DNA of 64,000 nucleotides, from assembly GCF_003970795.1 (NCBI RefSeq), contig NZ_RWKW01000015.1, forward strand, positions 39,366 to 103,365, read 5' to 3'. The position numbers were made by a program, and so were the translations under genes. The notes beneath the pieces are model-generated. The model was given only the letters and a program-made list of their open reading frames with translations, made no database searches and was not told the DNA's origin. Of this stretch, positions 39,569-47,630 are shown in pieces. Within the stretch, counting starts at the first letter, position 1, and every line of letters starts with the position of its first letter. This stretch comes from Aquibium carbonis (lineage in GTDB: Bacteria; Pseudomonadota; Alphaproteobacteria; Rhizobiales; Rhizobiaceae).

Positions 39569-40168
39569 ATGAACCCCGCAGAGCTCCGCATCCTGATCAT
39601 CGACGAGAACCGCATCCGTGCCGCGGTGATCGAGGAGGGCCTGCGCGAGGCGGGGCACACGGCGGTGACCCTGGTTCATGACGTCAGCGGCATCGCGCGG
39701 AAGATCACCGAGGTCAATCCCGACGTCATCGTCATCGACCTGGAAAACCCCAACCGCGACATGCTGGAGAACATGTTCCAGCTGTCGCGCGCGGTGAAGC
39801 GGCCGATCGCCATGTTCGTCGACCGCGCCGACACCGCCTCGATCGAGGCCGCCGTCGATGCGGGCGTCTCGGCCTACATCGTCGACGGTCTGCGCAAGGA
39901 GCGGGTCAAGCCGATCCTGCAGATGGCGATCAGCCGGTTCAACGCCTTTTCGCGCATGGCGCGGGAGCTGGAAGAGGCGCGCGGCGAACTGGAAGGGCGC
40001 AAGCTCGTCGAGCGCGCCAAGGGGATCCTGATGAAATCGCGCGGCATGAGCGAAGAAGACGCCTATGCGCTGCTGAGAAAGACGGCGATGAACCAGAACC
40101 GCAAGCTCGCCGACGTGGCGCAGAGCCTCGTGACGGCCGCCGACCTGCTCGGGCCAGGAGGTCCATGA
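39569..40168 (+). CDS. nasT: NasT, ANTAR-domain transcription antiterminator
   Basis: A 199-residue regulator. The N-terminal receiver-like domain is LRILIIDENRIRAAVIEEGL...DVIVIDLENPNRDM, where the usual phospho-Asp region reads VIDLENP. A coiled-coil linker follows, then a C-terminal ANTAR RNA-binding domain (~140-195: RKLVERAKGILMKSRGMSEE, DAYALLRKTAMNQNRKLADV). NasT binds paired hexaloop hairpins in nitrate-gene leaders and prevents termination; NasS holds it inactive without nitrate. A candidate target lies at 41597-41631. No strong SD precedes the ATG. It overlaps nasS by four bases (ATGA). Confidence 0.93.
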   Translation: MNPAELRILIIDENRIRAAVIEEGLREAGHTAVTLVHDVSGIARKITEVNPDVIVIDLENPNRDMLENMFQLSRAVKRPIAMFVDRADTASIEAAVDAGVSAYIVDGLRKERVKPILQMAISRFNAFSRMARELEEARGELEGRKLVERAKGILMKSRGMSEEDAYALLRKTAMNQNRKLADVAQSLVTAADLLGPGGP

Positions 40169-41394
40169 CGATGAACGAGCACCAGATCGATGCGGGCTTC
40201 ATGCCGCTCTTCGACTGCGCGATCCTGATCGTGGCGCGCGAACTGGGCTTTGCCGAACGCGAAGGCGTTGACCTGAGACTGTTCCGCGAGACGTCCTGGG
40301 CCAACATTCGCGACCGCATCGCCATCGGCCATTTCGACGTGGCGCACATGCTGGGGCCGATGCCGCTGGCCTGCAACCTCGGGCTGACGCCGCTGGCGTC
40401 GGACACGATCGTGCCGTTCTCGTTCGGGCTCGGCGGCAATTGCGTCACCGTGTCCAACGCGGTGTGGGACGGCATGGTCGAGCACGGCGCGCTGGCCGAC
40501 CTCGACCCGACCCGCAACGGGCGGGCGTTGCGATCCTCGATCCGGGCGCGGGAGGCGGCGGGCGCGCCGATGCTGCGCTTTGCCGTGACCCATCCCCACT
40601 CGGGGCACAATTACGAACTGCGCTACTGGCTGGCCGGCTGCGGGATCGATCCGGCACGCGAGATCGAGATCGTCATCGTGCCGCCGCCCTTCATGGCGGA
40701 TGCGCTCGCGGCTGGACGCATCGACGGATATTGCGTCGGCGAGCCCTGGAACAGCGTCTCGGTCGTCGCCGGCACCGGCCACATCGCAACGGTGAAGGCG
40801 GCGATCTGGCGCAACAGCCCGGAGAAGGTGCTCGGCGTGCGCGGGGCCTGGGCGAACGAGCACCCGGACGCGCTGGCGGCGTTGCTGCGCGCCATGCACC
40901 ATGCGGCGCGCTGGTGCCAGGATCCGGCGAACCACCGGGCGCTCACCGAACTGATGGCGCAGCCGGGCTTCCTCGGCCAGCCAGCGGACATCCAGATGCG
41001 GGCGCTGACGGGACGGCTCGACCCCGGCTCGGGGACGATGCAACGGGTCGCCGACTTCTACCTGCCGTTCGACAAGGCGGCGAACTTTCCCTGGAAGAGC
41101 CATTCGCTCTGGTTCTACACCCAGATGGTGCGCTGGGGCGACGTGGCGCATACGCCTGCCCACGTGGCGATCGCGCTCGACTGCTACCGCCCGAACCTCT
41201 ACCGCAGCGCCCTGAAGCCGCTCGGCGTCGCGCTTCCGGGCGCCAATGCGAAGGTGGAAGGCGCGCTAACGGCTGCCACCCCGGTCGGCTCGGCGGGAGC
41301 CAGCCTCGTGCTCGGGCCGGACGGGTTCTTCGACGGCCGCATCTTCGATCCGCATGCGCTCGACGCCTATGTGGAGGCGCAGGCGAGCGGCTGA
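40165..41394 (+). CDS. nasS: NasS, cytosolic nitrate/nitrite sensor
   Basis: A 409-residue paralogue of NrtA without a signal peptide. Shared blocks with NrtA here are DVAHMLGPMPLACNLG, GEPWNSVSVV and FPWKSHSLWFYTQMVRWG (NrtA: YPWKSLDTWFMTENIRWG). In Azotobacter, Paracoccus and Bradyrhizobium NasS binds nitrate and then releases NasT. AGGAGG lies a few bases before the ATG that overlaps the nasT stop. The 351-base nrtA leader follows. Confidence 0.93.
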   Translation: MTMNEHQIDAGFMPLFDCAILIVARELGFAEREGVDLRLFRETSWANIRDRIAIGHFDVAHMLGPMPLACNLGLTPLASDTIVPFSFGLGGNCVTVSNAVWDGMVEHGALADLDPTRNGRALRSSIRAREAAGAPMLRFAVTHPHSGHNYELRYWLAGCGIDPAREIEIVIVPPPFMADALAAGRIDGYCVGEPWNSVSVVAGTGHIATVKAAIWRNSPEKVLGVRGAWANEHPDALAALLRAMHHAARWCQDPANHRALTELMAQPGFLGQPADIQMRALTGRLDPGSGTMQRVADFYLPFDKAANFPWKSHSLWFYTQMVRWGDVAHTPAHVAIALDCYRPNLYRSALKPLGVALPGANAKVEGALTAATPVGSAGASLVLGPDGFFDGRIFDPHALDAYVEAQASG

Positions 41395-41421
41395 CGGCGG
41401 CCGGGTCGCGGACGTCAATTC

Positions 41422-41436
41422 TTGTGCATTGCACAA
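41422..41436. promoter_or_regulatory. 15-bp inverted repeat upstream of the nitrate operon
   Basis: TTGTGCATTGCACAA: 7-base arms around a central T. It lies ~110 bases upstream of a sigma-54-like promoter, a usual enhancer distance. It does not have the GCAC...GTGC orientation of a classical NtrC site, so the binding protein is unassigned. A -35-like TTGACA occurs at 41463 but lacks a good -10. Confidence 0.4.
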
Positions 41437-41545
41437 TTTATGGGCTTACCATTGCCCAAGGTTTGACATCCACGCGTTGGACCTCCCGATGCCGCACTGA
41501 CGAGAATGGCTGTCGTCTCAAGCACATGGAACGATCGGAGCGAAC

Positions 41546-41561
41546 TGGCACGGTTCGTGCT
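41546..41561 (+). promoter_or_regulatory. Sigma-54-type promoter of the nitrate operon
   Basis: TGGCACGgttcgTGCT fits the -24/-12 consensus TGGCACG-N4-TTGCW at every fixed base except one (G instead of T before TGC). The GG and GC doublets have the required spacing. It predicts transcription start near 41572, about 25 bases before the antiterminator hairpins. Confidence 0.6.
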
Positions 41562-41596
41562 TCGATGTAACCGAAGCCGTCGTGGCTAGATCGATC

Positions 41597-41631
41597 GGCG
41601 TCCAAGGATGGGCGCCCCAGGCAAAGCTGCC
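41597..41631 (+). promoter_or_regulatory. ANTAR two-hairpin antiterminator element (NasT target)
   Basis: Hairpin P1: GGCGTCC (41597-41603) and GGGCGCC (41610-41616) pair fully (one G-U) around the hexaloop AAGGAT. Hairpin P2: GGC (41620-41622) and GCC (41629-41631) around the hexaloop AAAGCT. Both loops have A at position 1 and G at position 4, the signature of ANTAR-target RNAs. P2 overlaps the 5' arm of the terminator at 41623-41633, so forming P2 prevents the terminator. The P2 stem is short (3 bp, perhaps extended past a bulged A). Confidence 0.75.
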
Positions 41632-41694
41632 GCTCAGAGATTCGCGCTCCCGGATGTACGGACGCGAGGTTCTGGCGGCAGCTTTTTTGTTTTT
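41623..41694 (+). terminator. Leader terminator of the nrt-nir-nas operon
   Basis: AAAGCTGCCGC (41623-41633) pairs perfectly with GCGGCAGCTTT (41675-41685), extended inside by CAGA/TCTG and by TCGCG/CGCGA around an apical CCG/CGG stem. It is followed by TTTTTTGTTTTT (41683-41694). It lies 51 bases before the nrtA start codon, so transcription would stop unless antitermination occurs. Confidence 0.85.
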
Positions 41695-41745
41695 GACCAT
41701 CTGCAACCGACGGCTCCTCCCCAGCCGTCCAGCCCGGAGCTCGAG

Positions 41746-43059
41746 ATGACCGAAAGCCAGACCGCGACGAAGTCCTCCAACCTTGGCCGCCGCCGCTTCC
41801 TCAAGGACGTGGCGGCGACGAGTGCCCTTCTCCTTGCCGGACGCCATCTGCTGCCCGACGGTGCTCATGCGGCCGCGTCCGGTCCGGAAGTGACCGGAAC
41901 CAAACTCGGCTACATCGCCCTGACCGATTCAGCGCCGCTGATCATCGCCAAGGAAAAGGGCCTGTTCGAGAAACACGGCCTTCCGGACATGGAAATCCTG
42001 AAGCAGGCCTCATGGGGCGCCACGCGCGACAACATGGCGCTCGGCACCGGAAGCGGCGGCATCGACGGCGGCCACATCCTGCGTCCGAAGGTGCACCTCT
42101 ATTCGTCGGGCGCCGTCATGCAGAACAAGCAGCCCCTGCCGATGTACACGCTGCTCAACCTCAACGAAGACTGCCAGGGCATCTCGGTGGCGCAGGAATA
42201 TGCCGATACCGGCGTGCAGAAGGATGCCGGCGCGCTGAAGGAGGCCTTTGCGAAGAAGAAGGCCGAGGGCAAGACGGTCTCGGCCGCGATGACCTTCCCG
42301 GGCGGCACGCACGATCTGTGGATCCGCTACTGGCTCGCCGCCGGCGGCATAGACCCCGACAAGGACGTGGACCTGATCGTCGTTCCGCCCCCGCAGATGG
42401 TGGCGAACATGAAGGTCGGCAACATGGACTGCTTCTGCGTCGGCGAACCGTGGAACGAGCAACTCGTCCACCAGAAGATCGGCTTCACGGCGCTGACCAC
42501 CGGCGAACTCTGGTTCCGTCATCCCGAAAAGGTTCTCGGCATGCGCGCCGACTTCGTCGACAAGAACCCGAAGGCGACGCTGGCCATCATGATGGCCACC
42601 ATGGAAGCGCAGCAATGGTGCGACGACATGGCCAACAAGCAGGAGATGGCCGTGATCATCGGCCGGCGCCAGTGGTACAACGTGCCGGTGCCGGACATCA
42701 TCGGACGCATCAAGGGCGACATCAACTACGGCAACGGCCGCACCGCCGCCGGCACCAAGCTGATGATGAAGTTCTGGGGCGAAAGGGGCGAGACGTCCTA
42801 TCCCTGGAAGAGCCTCGACACCTGGTTCATGACCGAGAACATCCGCTGGGGAAAGTTCCCCGGAACCACGGACGTGAAGGCGATGGTCGACGCGACCAAC
42901 CGCTCCGACCTCTGGCTCGAAGCGGCGACGGGTCTTGGCCTCGCCGATCTCCCCTCGGGCGACAGCCGCGGCGTCGAGACCTTCTTCGACGGCAAGGTCT
43001 TCGACCCGGCGGACCCGACCGCCTATCTCGACAGCCTGTCCATCAAGGCGATGGTCTGA
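41746..43059 (+). CDS. nrtA: Nitrate ABC transporter substrate-binding protein NrtA
   Basis: A 437-residue periplasmic nitrate-binding protein. The N-terminus carries a twin-arginine export signal (GRRRFLKDVAATSALLLAG, Arg15/16), fitting export as a folded protein. The CmpA/NrtA family blocks are clear (KLGYIALTDSAPLIIAKEKG, GGIDGGHILRP, CFCVGEPWNEQLVHQ). First gene after the leader terminator; the chain nrtA-nrtB-nrtC-nirB-nirD-nasA-cysG is collinear with small gaps. Confidence 0.94.
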   Translation: MTESQTATKSSNLGRRRFLKDVAATSALLLAGRHLLPDGAHAAASGPEVTGTKLGYIALTDSAPLIIAKEKGLFEKHGLPDMEILKQASWGATRDNMALGTGSGGIDGGHILRPKVHLYSSGAVMQNKQPLPMYTLLNLNEDCQGISVAQEYADTGVQKDAGALKEAFAKKKAEGKTVSAAMTFPGGTHDLWIRYWLAAGGIDPDKDVDLIVVPPPQMVANMKVGNMDCFCVGEPWNEQLVHQKIGFTALTTGELWFRHPEKVLGMRADFVDKNPKATLAIMMATMEAQQWCDDMANKQEMAVIIGRRQWYNVPVPDIIGRIKGDINYGNGRTAAGTKLMMKFWGERGETSYPWKSLDTWFMTENIRWGKFPGTTDVKAMVDATNRSDLWLEAATGLGLADLPSGDSRGVETFFDGKVFDPADPTAYLDSLSIKAMV

Positions 43060-43129
43060 CCACGCGACGCCCGCGACCGGCGGCCGCGGCCGCCGGCACA
43101 CCTCCCACCACGATCCACAGGTCAGCCCC

Positions 43130-44023
43130 ATGTCTCTGCCAGCCACCAAGAGCGACGTCGTCGTCGCCGGACCCTTCAAGCCGCGCTCCGCGGCGATCGT
43201 GCCGCTTGCCGCGCAGCCGAGGCGGTTCGATCCGCGCGGCCTCGCCATCAAGGTCGCCCAGTCCGTGCTGCCACCACTCGTGGTGATCGCGATCCTGCTC
43301 GGCCTCTGGCAGGCCGCGTTCTCCGGACCCGACTCCTCACTCCCCCCGCCCTCCGAAGTCTGGGCGCAGAGCAGGGATCTCATCGTCGAACCGTTCTTCG
43401 TCCATGGCAGCCAGGACATCGGCCTGGGCTGGCGCGTCCTGGTCTCGCTGGAGCGCGTGGCCTACGGCTTCGGGCTCGCGGCCATCGTCGGCGTTCTGAT
43501 CGGCGCGCTGATCGGCCAGTCGGTGTGGGCAATGCGCGGGCTCGACCCGATCTTCCAGGTGCTGCGCACCGTGCCGCCCCTCGCCTGGCTGCCGCTGTCG
43601 CTCGCCGCGTTCCTCGACTCCCGTCCCTCGGCGATCTTCGTGATCTTCATCACCTCGATCTGGCCGGTCATCATCAACACAGCCGTCGGCATCCGCAACA
43701 TCCCGCAGGACTACCGGAACGTCGCGCTGGTGTTGCGGCTCAACCATGTCGAGTACTTCTTCAAGATCATGGTTCCGGCGGCCGCGCCCTACATCTTCTC
43801 CGGCCTGAAAATCGGTGTCGGCCTGTCCTGGCTCGCCATCGTGGCGGCCGAGATGCTGACCGGCGGTGTCGGGATCGGCTTCTTCATCTGGGACGCGTGG
43901 AACTCGTCGCGCCTGACCGACATCATCGTCGCGCTGGTCTACATCGGCCTGGTCGGCTTCATGCTGGACAAGCTGGTGTCCTTCCTCGGCGCGCTCGTCA
44001 CCCGCGGCACGTCCTCGAACTGA
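43130..44023 (+). CDS. nrtB: Nitrate ABC transporter permease NrtB
   Basis: A 297-residue inner-membrane permease of the SsuC/TauC/NrtB type. Six or so helices follow a ~45-residue cytoplasmic N-terminus. The binding-protein-dependent EAA loop is seen in FKIMVPAAAPYIFSGLKIGVG, and ITSIWPVIINTAVGIRNIP is typical of nitrate permeases. It works with NrtA and NrtC. Confidence 0.94.
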   Translation: MSLPATKSDVVVAGPFKPRSAAIVPLAAQPRRFDPRGLAIKVAQSVLPPLVVIAILLGLWQAAFSGPDSSLPPPSEVWAQSRDLIVEPFFVHGSQDIGLGWRVLVSLERVAYGFGLAAIVGVLIGALIGQSVWAMRGLDPIFQVLRTVPPLAWLPLSLAAFLDSRPSAIFVIFITSIWPVIINTAVGIRNIPQDYRNVALVLRLNHVEYFFKIMVPAAAPYIFSGLKIGVGLSWLAIVAAEMLTGGVGIGFFIWDAWNSSRLTDIIVALVYIGLVGFMLDKLVSFLGALVTRGTSSN

Positions 44024-44037
44024 GAGGGAAAAGACCC

Positions 44038-44835
44038 ATGACCGCCTATCTCAAGCTCGACCATATCGGCAAGACCTTCACCCGAGGCTCCGCATCGACC
44101 GAAGTCCTGCGCGACATCCGCCTCACGATCGACAAGGGCGAATACGTCTCCATCATCGGCCATTCCGGCTGCGGCAAGTCCACGCTGCTCAATCTCGTCG
44201 CGGGCCTGACCGAGGTGTCCCAGGGCGCCGTGCTGCTGGAAAACCAGGAGGTCAACGCCCCAGGACCGGATCGCGCCGTGGTGTTCCAGAACCACTCTCT
44301 GCTGCCGTGGCTGACCGTCTACGAGAACGTCAATCTCGCCGTGTCGAAAGTGTTTTCGGGCCGCAAGACCAGGGCCGAGCGCCACGACTGGATCATGGAG
44401 AACCTGACACTCGTGCAGATGGCGCACGCCCGCGACAAGCGGCCGTCGGAAATCTCGGGCGGCATGAAGCAGCGCGTCGGCATTGCCCGCGCGCTGGCGA
44501 TGGAGCCGAAGATCCTGCTGCTGGACGAGCCGTTCGGGGCGCTCGACGCGCTGACCCGGGCGCATCTCCAGGACCAGATGATGGAGATCCACGCGCGGCT
44601 GGGCAATACGATCATCATGATCACCCACGACGTGGACGAGGCCGTCCTTCTGTCCGACCGCATCGTGATGATGACCAACGGTCCCACCGCCACCATCGGC
44701 GAGGTGCTCGACGTCCCGCTGGAGCGTCCGCGCAACCGGATCGCACTCGCTTCCGACCGCACCTACCTGCGCTGCCGCGAGGCGGTGCTGAAGTTCCTCT
44801 ACGAGCGTCATCGCTTCGTCGAAGCGGCGGAGTGA
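44038..44835 (+). CDS. nrtC: Nitrate ABC transporter ATP-binding protein NrtC/NrtD-type
   Basis: A 265-residue ABC ATPase with Walker A GHSGCGKST, Q-loop VVFQNHSLLPW, signature EISGGMKQRVGIARAL, Walker B ILLLDEPFGALD and the switch histidine in MITHDVDEA. It has no C-terminal NrtA-like regulatory domain, unlike cyanobacterial NrtC. It starts 14 bases after nrtB. Confidence 0.94.
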   Translation: MTAYLKLDHIGKTFTRGSASTEVLRDIRLTIDKGEYVSIIGHSGCGKSTLLNLVAGLTEVSQGAVLLENQEVNAPGPDRAVVFQNHSLLPWLTVYENVNLAVSKVFSGRKTRAERHDWIMENLTLVQMAHARDKRPSEISGGMKQRVGIARALAMEPKILLLDEPFGALDALTRAHLQDQMMEIHARLGNTIIMITHDVDEAVLLSDRIVMMTNGPTATIGEVLDVPLERPRNRIALASDRTYLRCREAVLKFLYERHRFVEAAE

Positions 44836-44840
44836 GCGCC

Positions 44841-47291
44841 ATGGCCGAGAAACTCGTCATCATCGGCAACGGCATGGCACCCGGCCGGATGCTGGAGCAT
44901 CTGCTGGAAGCATCGCCCGGCCGCTACGACATCACGATCTTCAACGCGGAGCCGCGCGTCAACTACGACCGCATCATGCTGTCGCCGGTGCTGTCGGGCG
45001 AGAAGCGCTTCGAGGAGATCGTGATCCATGGCGACGGCTGGTACGTCGCCAACGGCATCACGCTCTACAAGGGCCACAGGATCGTCGCGATCGATCGCGA
45101 CGCCAAGACCGTCTCCTCCGACCACGGCGTGACCGAGCCCTACGACAGGCTCGTCATCGCCACCGGATCGGTGCCCTTCATCATTCCCGTGCCCGGCAAG
45201 GACCTGCCCGGGGTGCTGAGCTACCGCGATCTCGACGACGTGAACGCCATGCTGCTCGCTGCCCAGTCGGGGCAGACGGCGGTCGTGATCGGCGGCGGAC
45301 TTCTCGGCCTCGAAGCCGCCGCCGGGCTCAAGGAACAGGGCATGGAGGTGACGGTGCTGCACGTCATGCCGACCCTGATGGAACGGCAGCTCGATCCCGC
45401 CGCCGGCTACCTGCTGCAAAGGGCGGTGGAGGCGCGCGGTATCAAGGTGATCACCCGCGCCAACACGAAGCGGATCGTCGGCGAGAGCAAGGTGGAGGGC
45501 GTCGAACTCGACGACGGGACCGTCATCCCGGCGACGCTGGTGGTCATGGCGGTCGGCATCCGCCCCAATGTCGCCCTGGCCAAGGAGGCCGGGCTGGCCG
45601 TCAATCGCGGCATCGTCACCGACGAGCGCATGGCGACGTCCGATCCCGATATCCTGGCCGTCGGCGAATGCGCCGAGGTGAGCGGCATGGTCTATGGCCT
45701 CGTCGCGCCGCTCTACCAGATGGCCAGGGTCGCCGCCGCCGCACTGGGCGGGACCGGCGACGAGCGCTTCGCCCATGTCGACACGCCGACCAAGCTGAAG
45801 GTGACGGGCATCGACCTCTATTCGCTGGGCGACTTCGCCGACGGCGACGACCGCGAGGAGATCGTGCTGCGCGACGCGTCGGCCGGCATCTACAAGCGCG
45901 TGGTGCTGAAGGACGGCCGCATCATCGGCACGGTGCTGTTCGGCGAGACCGCCGACGGCGCGTGGTTCGCGGACCTGCAGAAGAAGCGGATCGACATCTC
46001 GCCGATGCGCGACACGCTGATCTTTGGGCAGGCCTATCAGGGAGGCGCCTCCGCGGACCCTCTGGCGGCCGTTGCATCGCTGGCGGATGACGCCGAGATC
46101 TGCGGCTGCAACGGCGTCTGCAAGGGCAAGATCGTCTCCACAATCACCGCCCGGGGCCTGGCCACGCTCGACGACGTGCGCGCCCATACCAAGGCGTCGG
46201 CCTCCTGCGGCACCTGCACCGGTCTGGTCGAGAAGCTGATGCAGCTTTCGCTCGGCGACAGCTACAACCCGGCCGCGATCCAGCCGATGTGCGGTTGCAC
46301 CGACCTTGGCCATGACGAGGTTCGTCGGCTGATCAAGGCGAAGTCCTTGAAGACCATCCCGGCCGTGATGCAGGAGCTGGAGTGGAAGACCTCCTGCGGC
46401 TGCTCGAAATGCCGCCCGGCGCTGAACTACTATCTCGTCGCCGACTGGCCGGACGAATATGCCGACGACTACCAGTCGCGCTTCGTCAACGAACGCGTCC
46501 ACGCCAACATCCAGAAGGACGGCACCTATTCGGTGGTCCCGCGCATGTGGGGCGGCATGACCAGCGCGAAGGAGCTGCGCGCCATCGCCGACGTGGTCGA
46601 CAAGTTCGCGATCCCCGCCGTCAAGGTGACCGGCGGGCAGCGCATCGACATGCTGGGCATCAAGAAAGAAGACCTTCCCGCCGTCTGGGCCGACCTCGGC
46701 AAGGCCGGCTTCGTGTCGGGCCACGCCTATGCCAAGGGTCTGCGGACGGTAAAGACCTGCGTGGGCACCGACTGGTGCCGCTTCGGGACGCAGGATTCGA
46801 CCGGTCTCGGCATCCGCATCGAGAAGTTCATGTGGGGCTCGTGGACGCCGGCGAAGGTGAAGATGGGCGTCTCGGGCTGCCCGCGCAACTGCGCCGAGGC
46901 GACGTGCAAGGACGTCGGCGTGATCTGCGTGGACTCAGGCTACGAAATCCATTTCGCCGGTGCGGCCGGTCTCGACATCAAGGGCACGGAGGTTCTCGGC
47001 CTTGTGAAGACCGAGGACGAGGCGCTGGAAGTGATCGTGGCGCTGACGCAGATGTATCGCGAACAGGCCCGCTACCTGGAGCGCATCTACAAATGGGCCA
47101 AGCGCATCGGCGTGCCCGAGATCAGGCGCCAGGCGCTCGACGATACGGCTCGCCGCAAGGCCTATTTCGACCGCTTCGTCTTCAGCCAGAGGTTCGCGCA
47201 GGTGGACCCGTGGTCGGAGCGCGTGTCCGGCAAGGACAAGCACGAGTTCCAGCCGCTGGCGGCCCTTTCCTTCCGGCAAGCTGCGGAGTGA
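44841..47291 (+). CDS. nirB: Assimilatory nitrite reductase (NADH) large subunit
   Basis: Cytoplasmic six-electron reduction of nitrite to ammonium. The 816 residues are modular: an FAD/NADH oxidoreductase domain (MAEKLVIIGNGMAPGRMLEH; VIGGGLLGLEAAAGL) and two BFD-type [2Fe-2S] segments (CGCNGVCKGKI...CGTCTGL; CGCTDLG...CGCSKCRPAL). The sulfite/nitrite reductase half follows, with the siroheme-[4Fe-4S] cysteines in TCVGTDWCRFG and SGCPRNCAEATCKDVG. The ATG at 44841 follows nrtC by 5 bases. Siroheme comes from the cysG gene of the same operon. Confidence 0.97.
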   Translation: MAEKLVIIGNGMAPGRMLEHLLEASPGRYDITIFNAEPRVNYDRIMLSPVLSGEKRFEEIVIHGDGWYVANGITLYKGHRIVAIDRDAKTVSSDHGVTEPYDRLVIATGSVPFIIPVPGKDLPGVLSYRDLDDVNAMLLAAQSGQTAVVIGGGLLGLEAAAGLKEQGMEVTVLHVMPTLMERQLDPAAGYLLQRAVEARGIKVITRANTKRIVGESKVEGVELDDGTVIPATLVVMAVGIRPNVALAKEAGLAVNRGIVTDERMATSDPDILAVGECAEVSGMVYGLVAPLYQMARVAAAALGGTGDERFAHVDTPTKLKVTGIDLYSLGDFADGDDREEIVLRDASAGIYKRVVLKDGRIIGTVLFGETADGAWFADLQKKRIDISPMRDTLIFGQAYQGGASADPLAAVASLADDAEICGCNGVCKGKIVSTITARGLATLDDVRAHTKASASCGTCTGLVEKLMQLSLGDSYNPAAIQPMCGCTDLGHDEVRRLIKAKSLKTIPAVMQELEWKTSCGCSKCRPALNYYLVADWPDEYADDYQSRFVNERVHANIQKDGTYSVVPRMWGGMTSAKELRAIADVVDKFAIPAVKVTGGQRIDMLGIKKEDLPAVWADLGKAGFVSGHAYAKGLRTVKTCVGTDWCRFGTQDSTGLGIRIEKFMWGSWTPAKVKMGVSGCPRNCAEATCKDVGVICVDSGYEIHFAGAAGLDIKGTEVLGLVKTEDEALEVIVALTQMYREQARYLERIYKWAKRIGVPEIRRQALDDTARRKAYFDRFVFSQRFAQVDPWSERVSGKDKHEFQPLAALSFRQAAE

Positions 47292-47295
47292 CGCG

Positions 47296-47625
47296 ATGAA
47301 TTGGCACGACATCGGCATGATCGACGACATTCCGGCGCGGGGCGCGCGCTGCGTGGTGACGCCGCAAGGCAAGATCGGCGTGTTTCGCACGGCGGACGAC
47401 CGGGTCTACGCGATCGAGGACCATTGCCCCCATCGCGGCGGTCCGCTGAGCGAAGGCATCGTGCATGGCGCCGCCGTGACCTGCCCGCTGCACAACTGGG
47501 TGTTTTCGCTGGAGACCGGGCAGGCACTGGGGGCCGACGAGGGCACGGTGAAAACCATTCCCGTCAGGGTGGTCGACCGACGCATCGCACTCGGCCTCGA
47601 TCTCGCGCTGATGGCGGCCGAGTGA
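47296..47625 (+). CDS. nirD: Nitrite reductase (NADH) small subunit NirD, Rieske-type
   Basis: A 109-residue Rieske-fold subunit of NirBD. Unlike the E. coli NirD, it keeps a full set of Rieske ligands: Cys44-x-His46 (HCPHRGGP) and Cys63-x2-His66 (CPLHNW), so it probably holds a [2Fe-2S] cluster. It begins 4 bases after nirB. Confidence 0.93.
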   Translation: MNWHDIGMIDDIPARGARCVVTPQGKIGVFRTADDRVYAIEDHCPHRGGPLSEGIVHGAAVTCPLHNWVFSLETGQALGADEGTVKTIPVRVVDRRIALGLDLALMAAE

Positions 47626-47630
47626 CCCCG

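Noticed and set aside
41499..41517. GACGA/TCGTC hairpin with an A..G hexaloop as the first ANTAR hairpin
   Set aside because: It needs a G-U closure plus a bulge and lies upstream of the predicted sigma-54 start; the 41597-41616 hairpin fits far better.
41559..41577. GCTTCG/CGAAGC hairpin as an ANTAR loop
   Set aside because: Its loop is 7 bases (ATGTAAC) with G at position 3, not the A1/G4 hexaloop.
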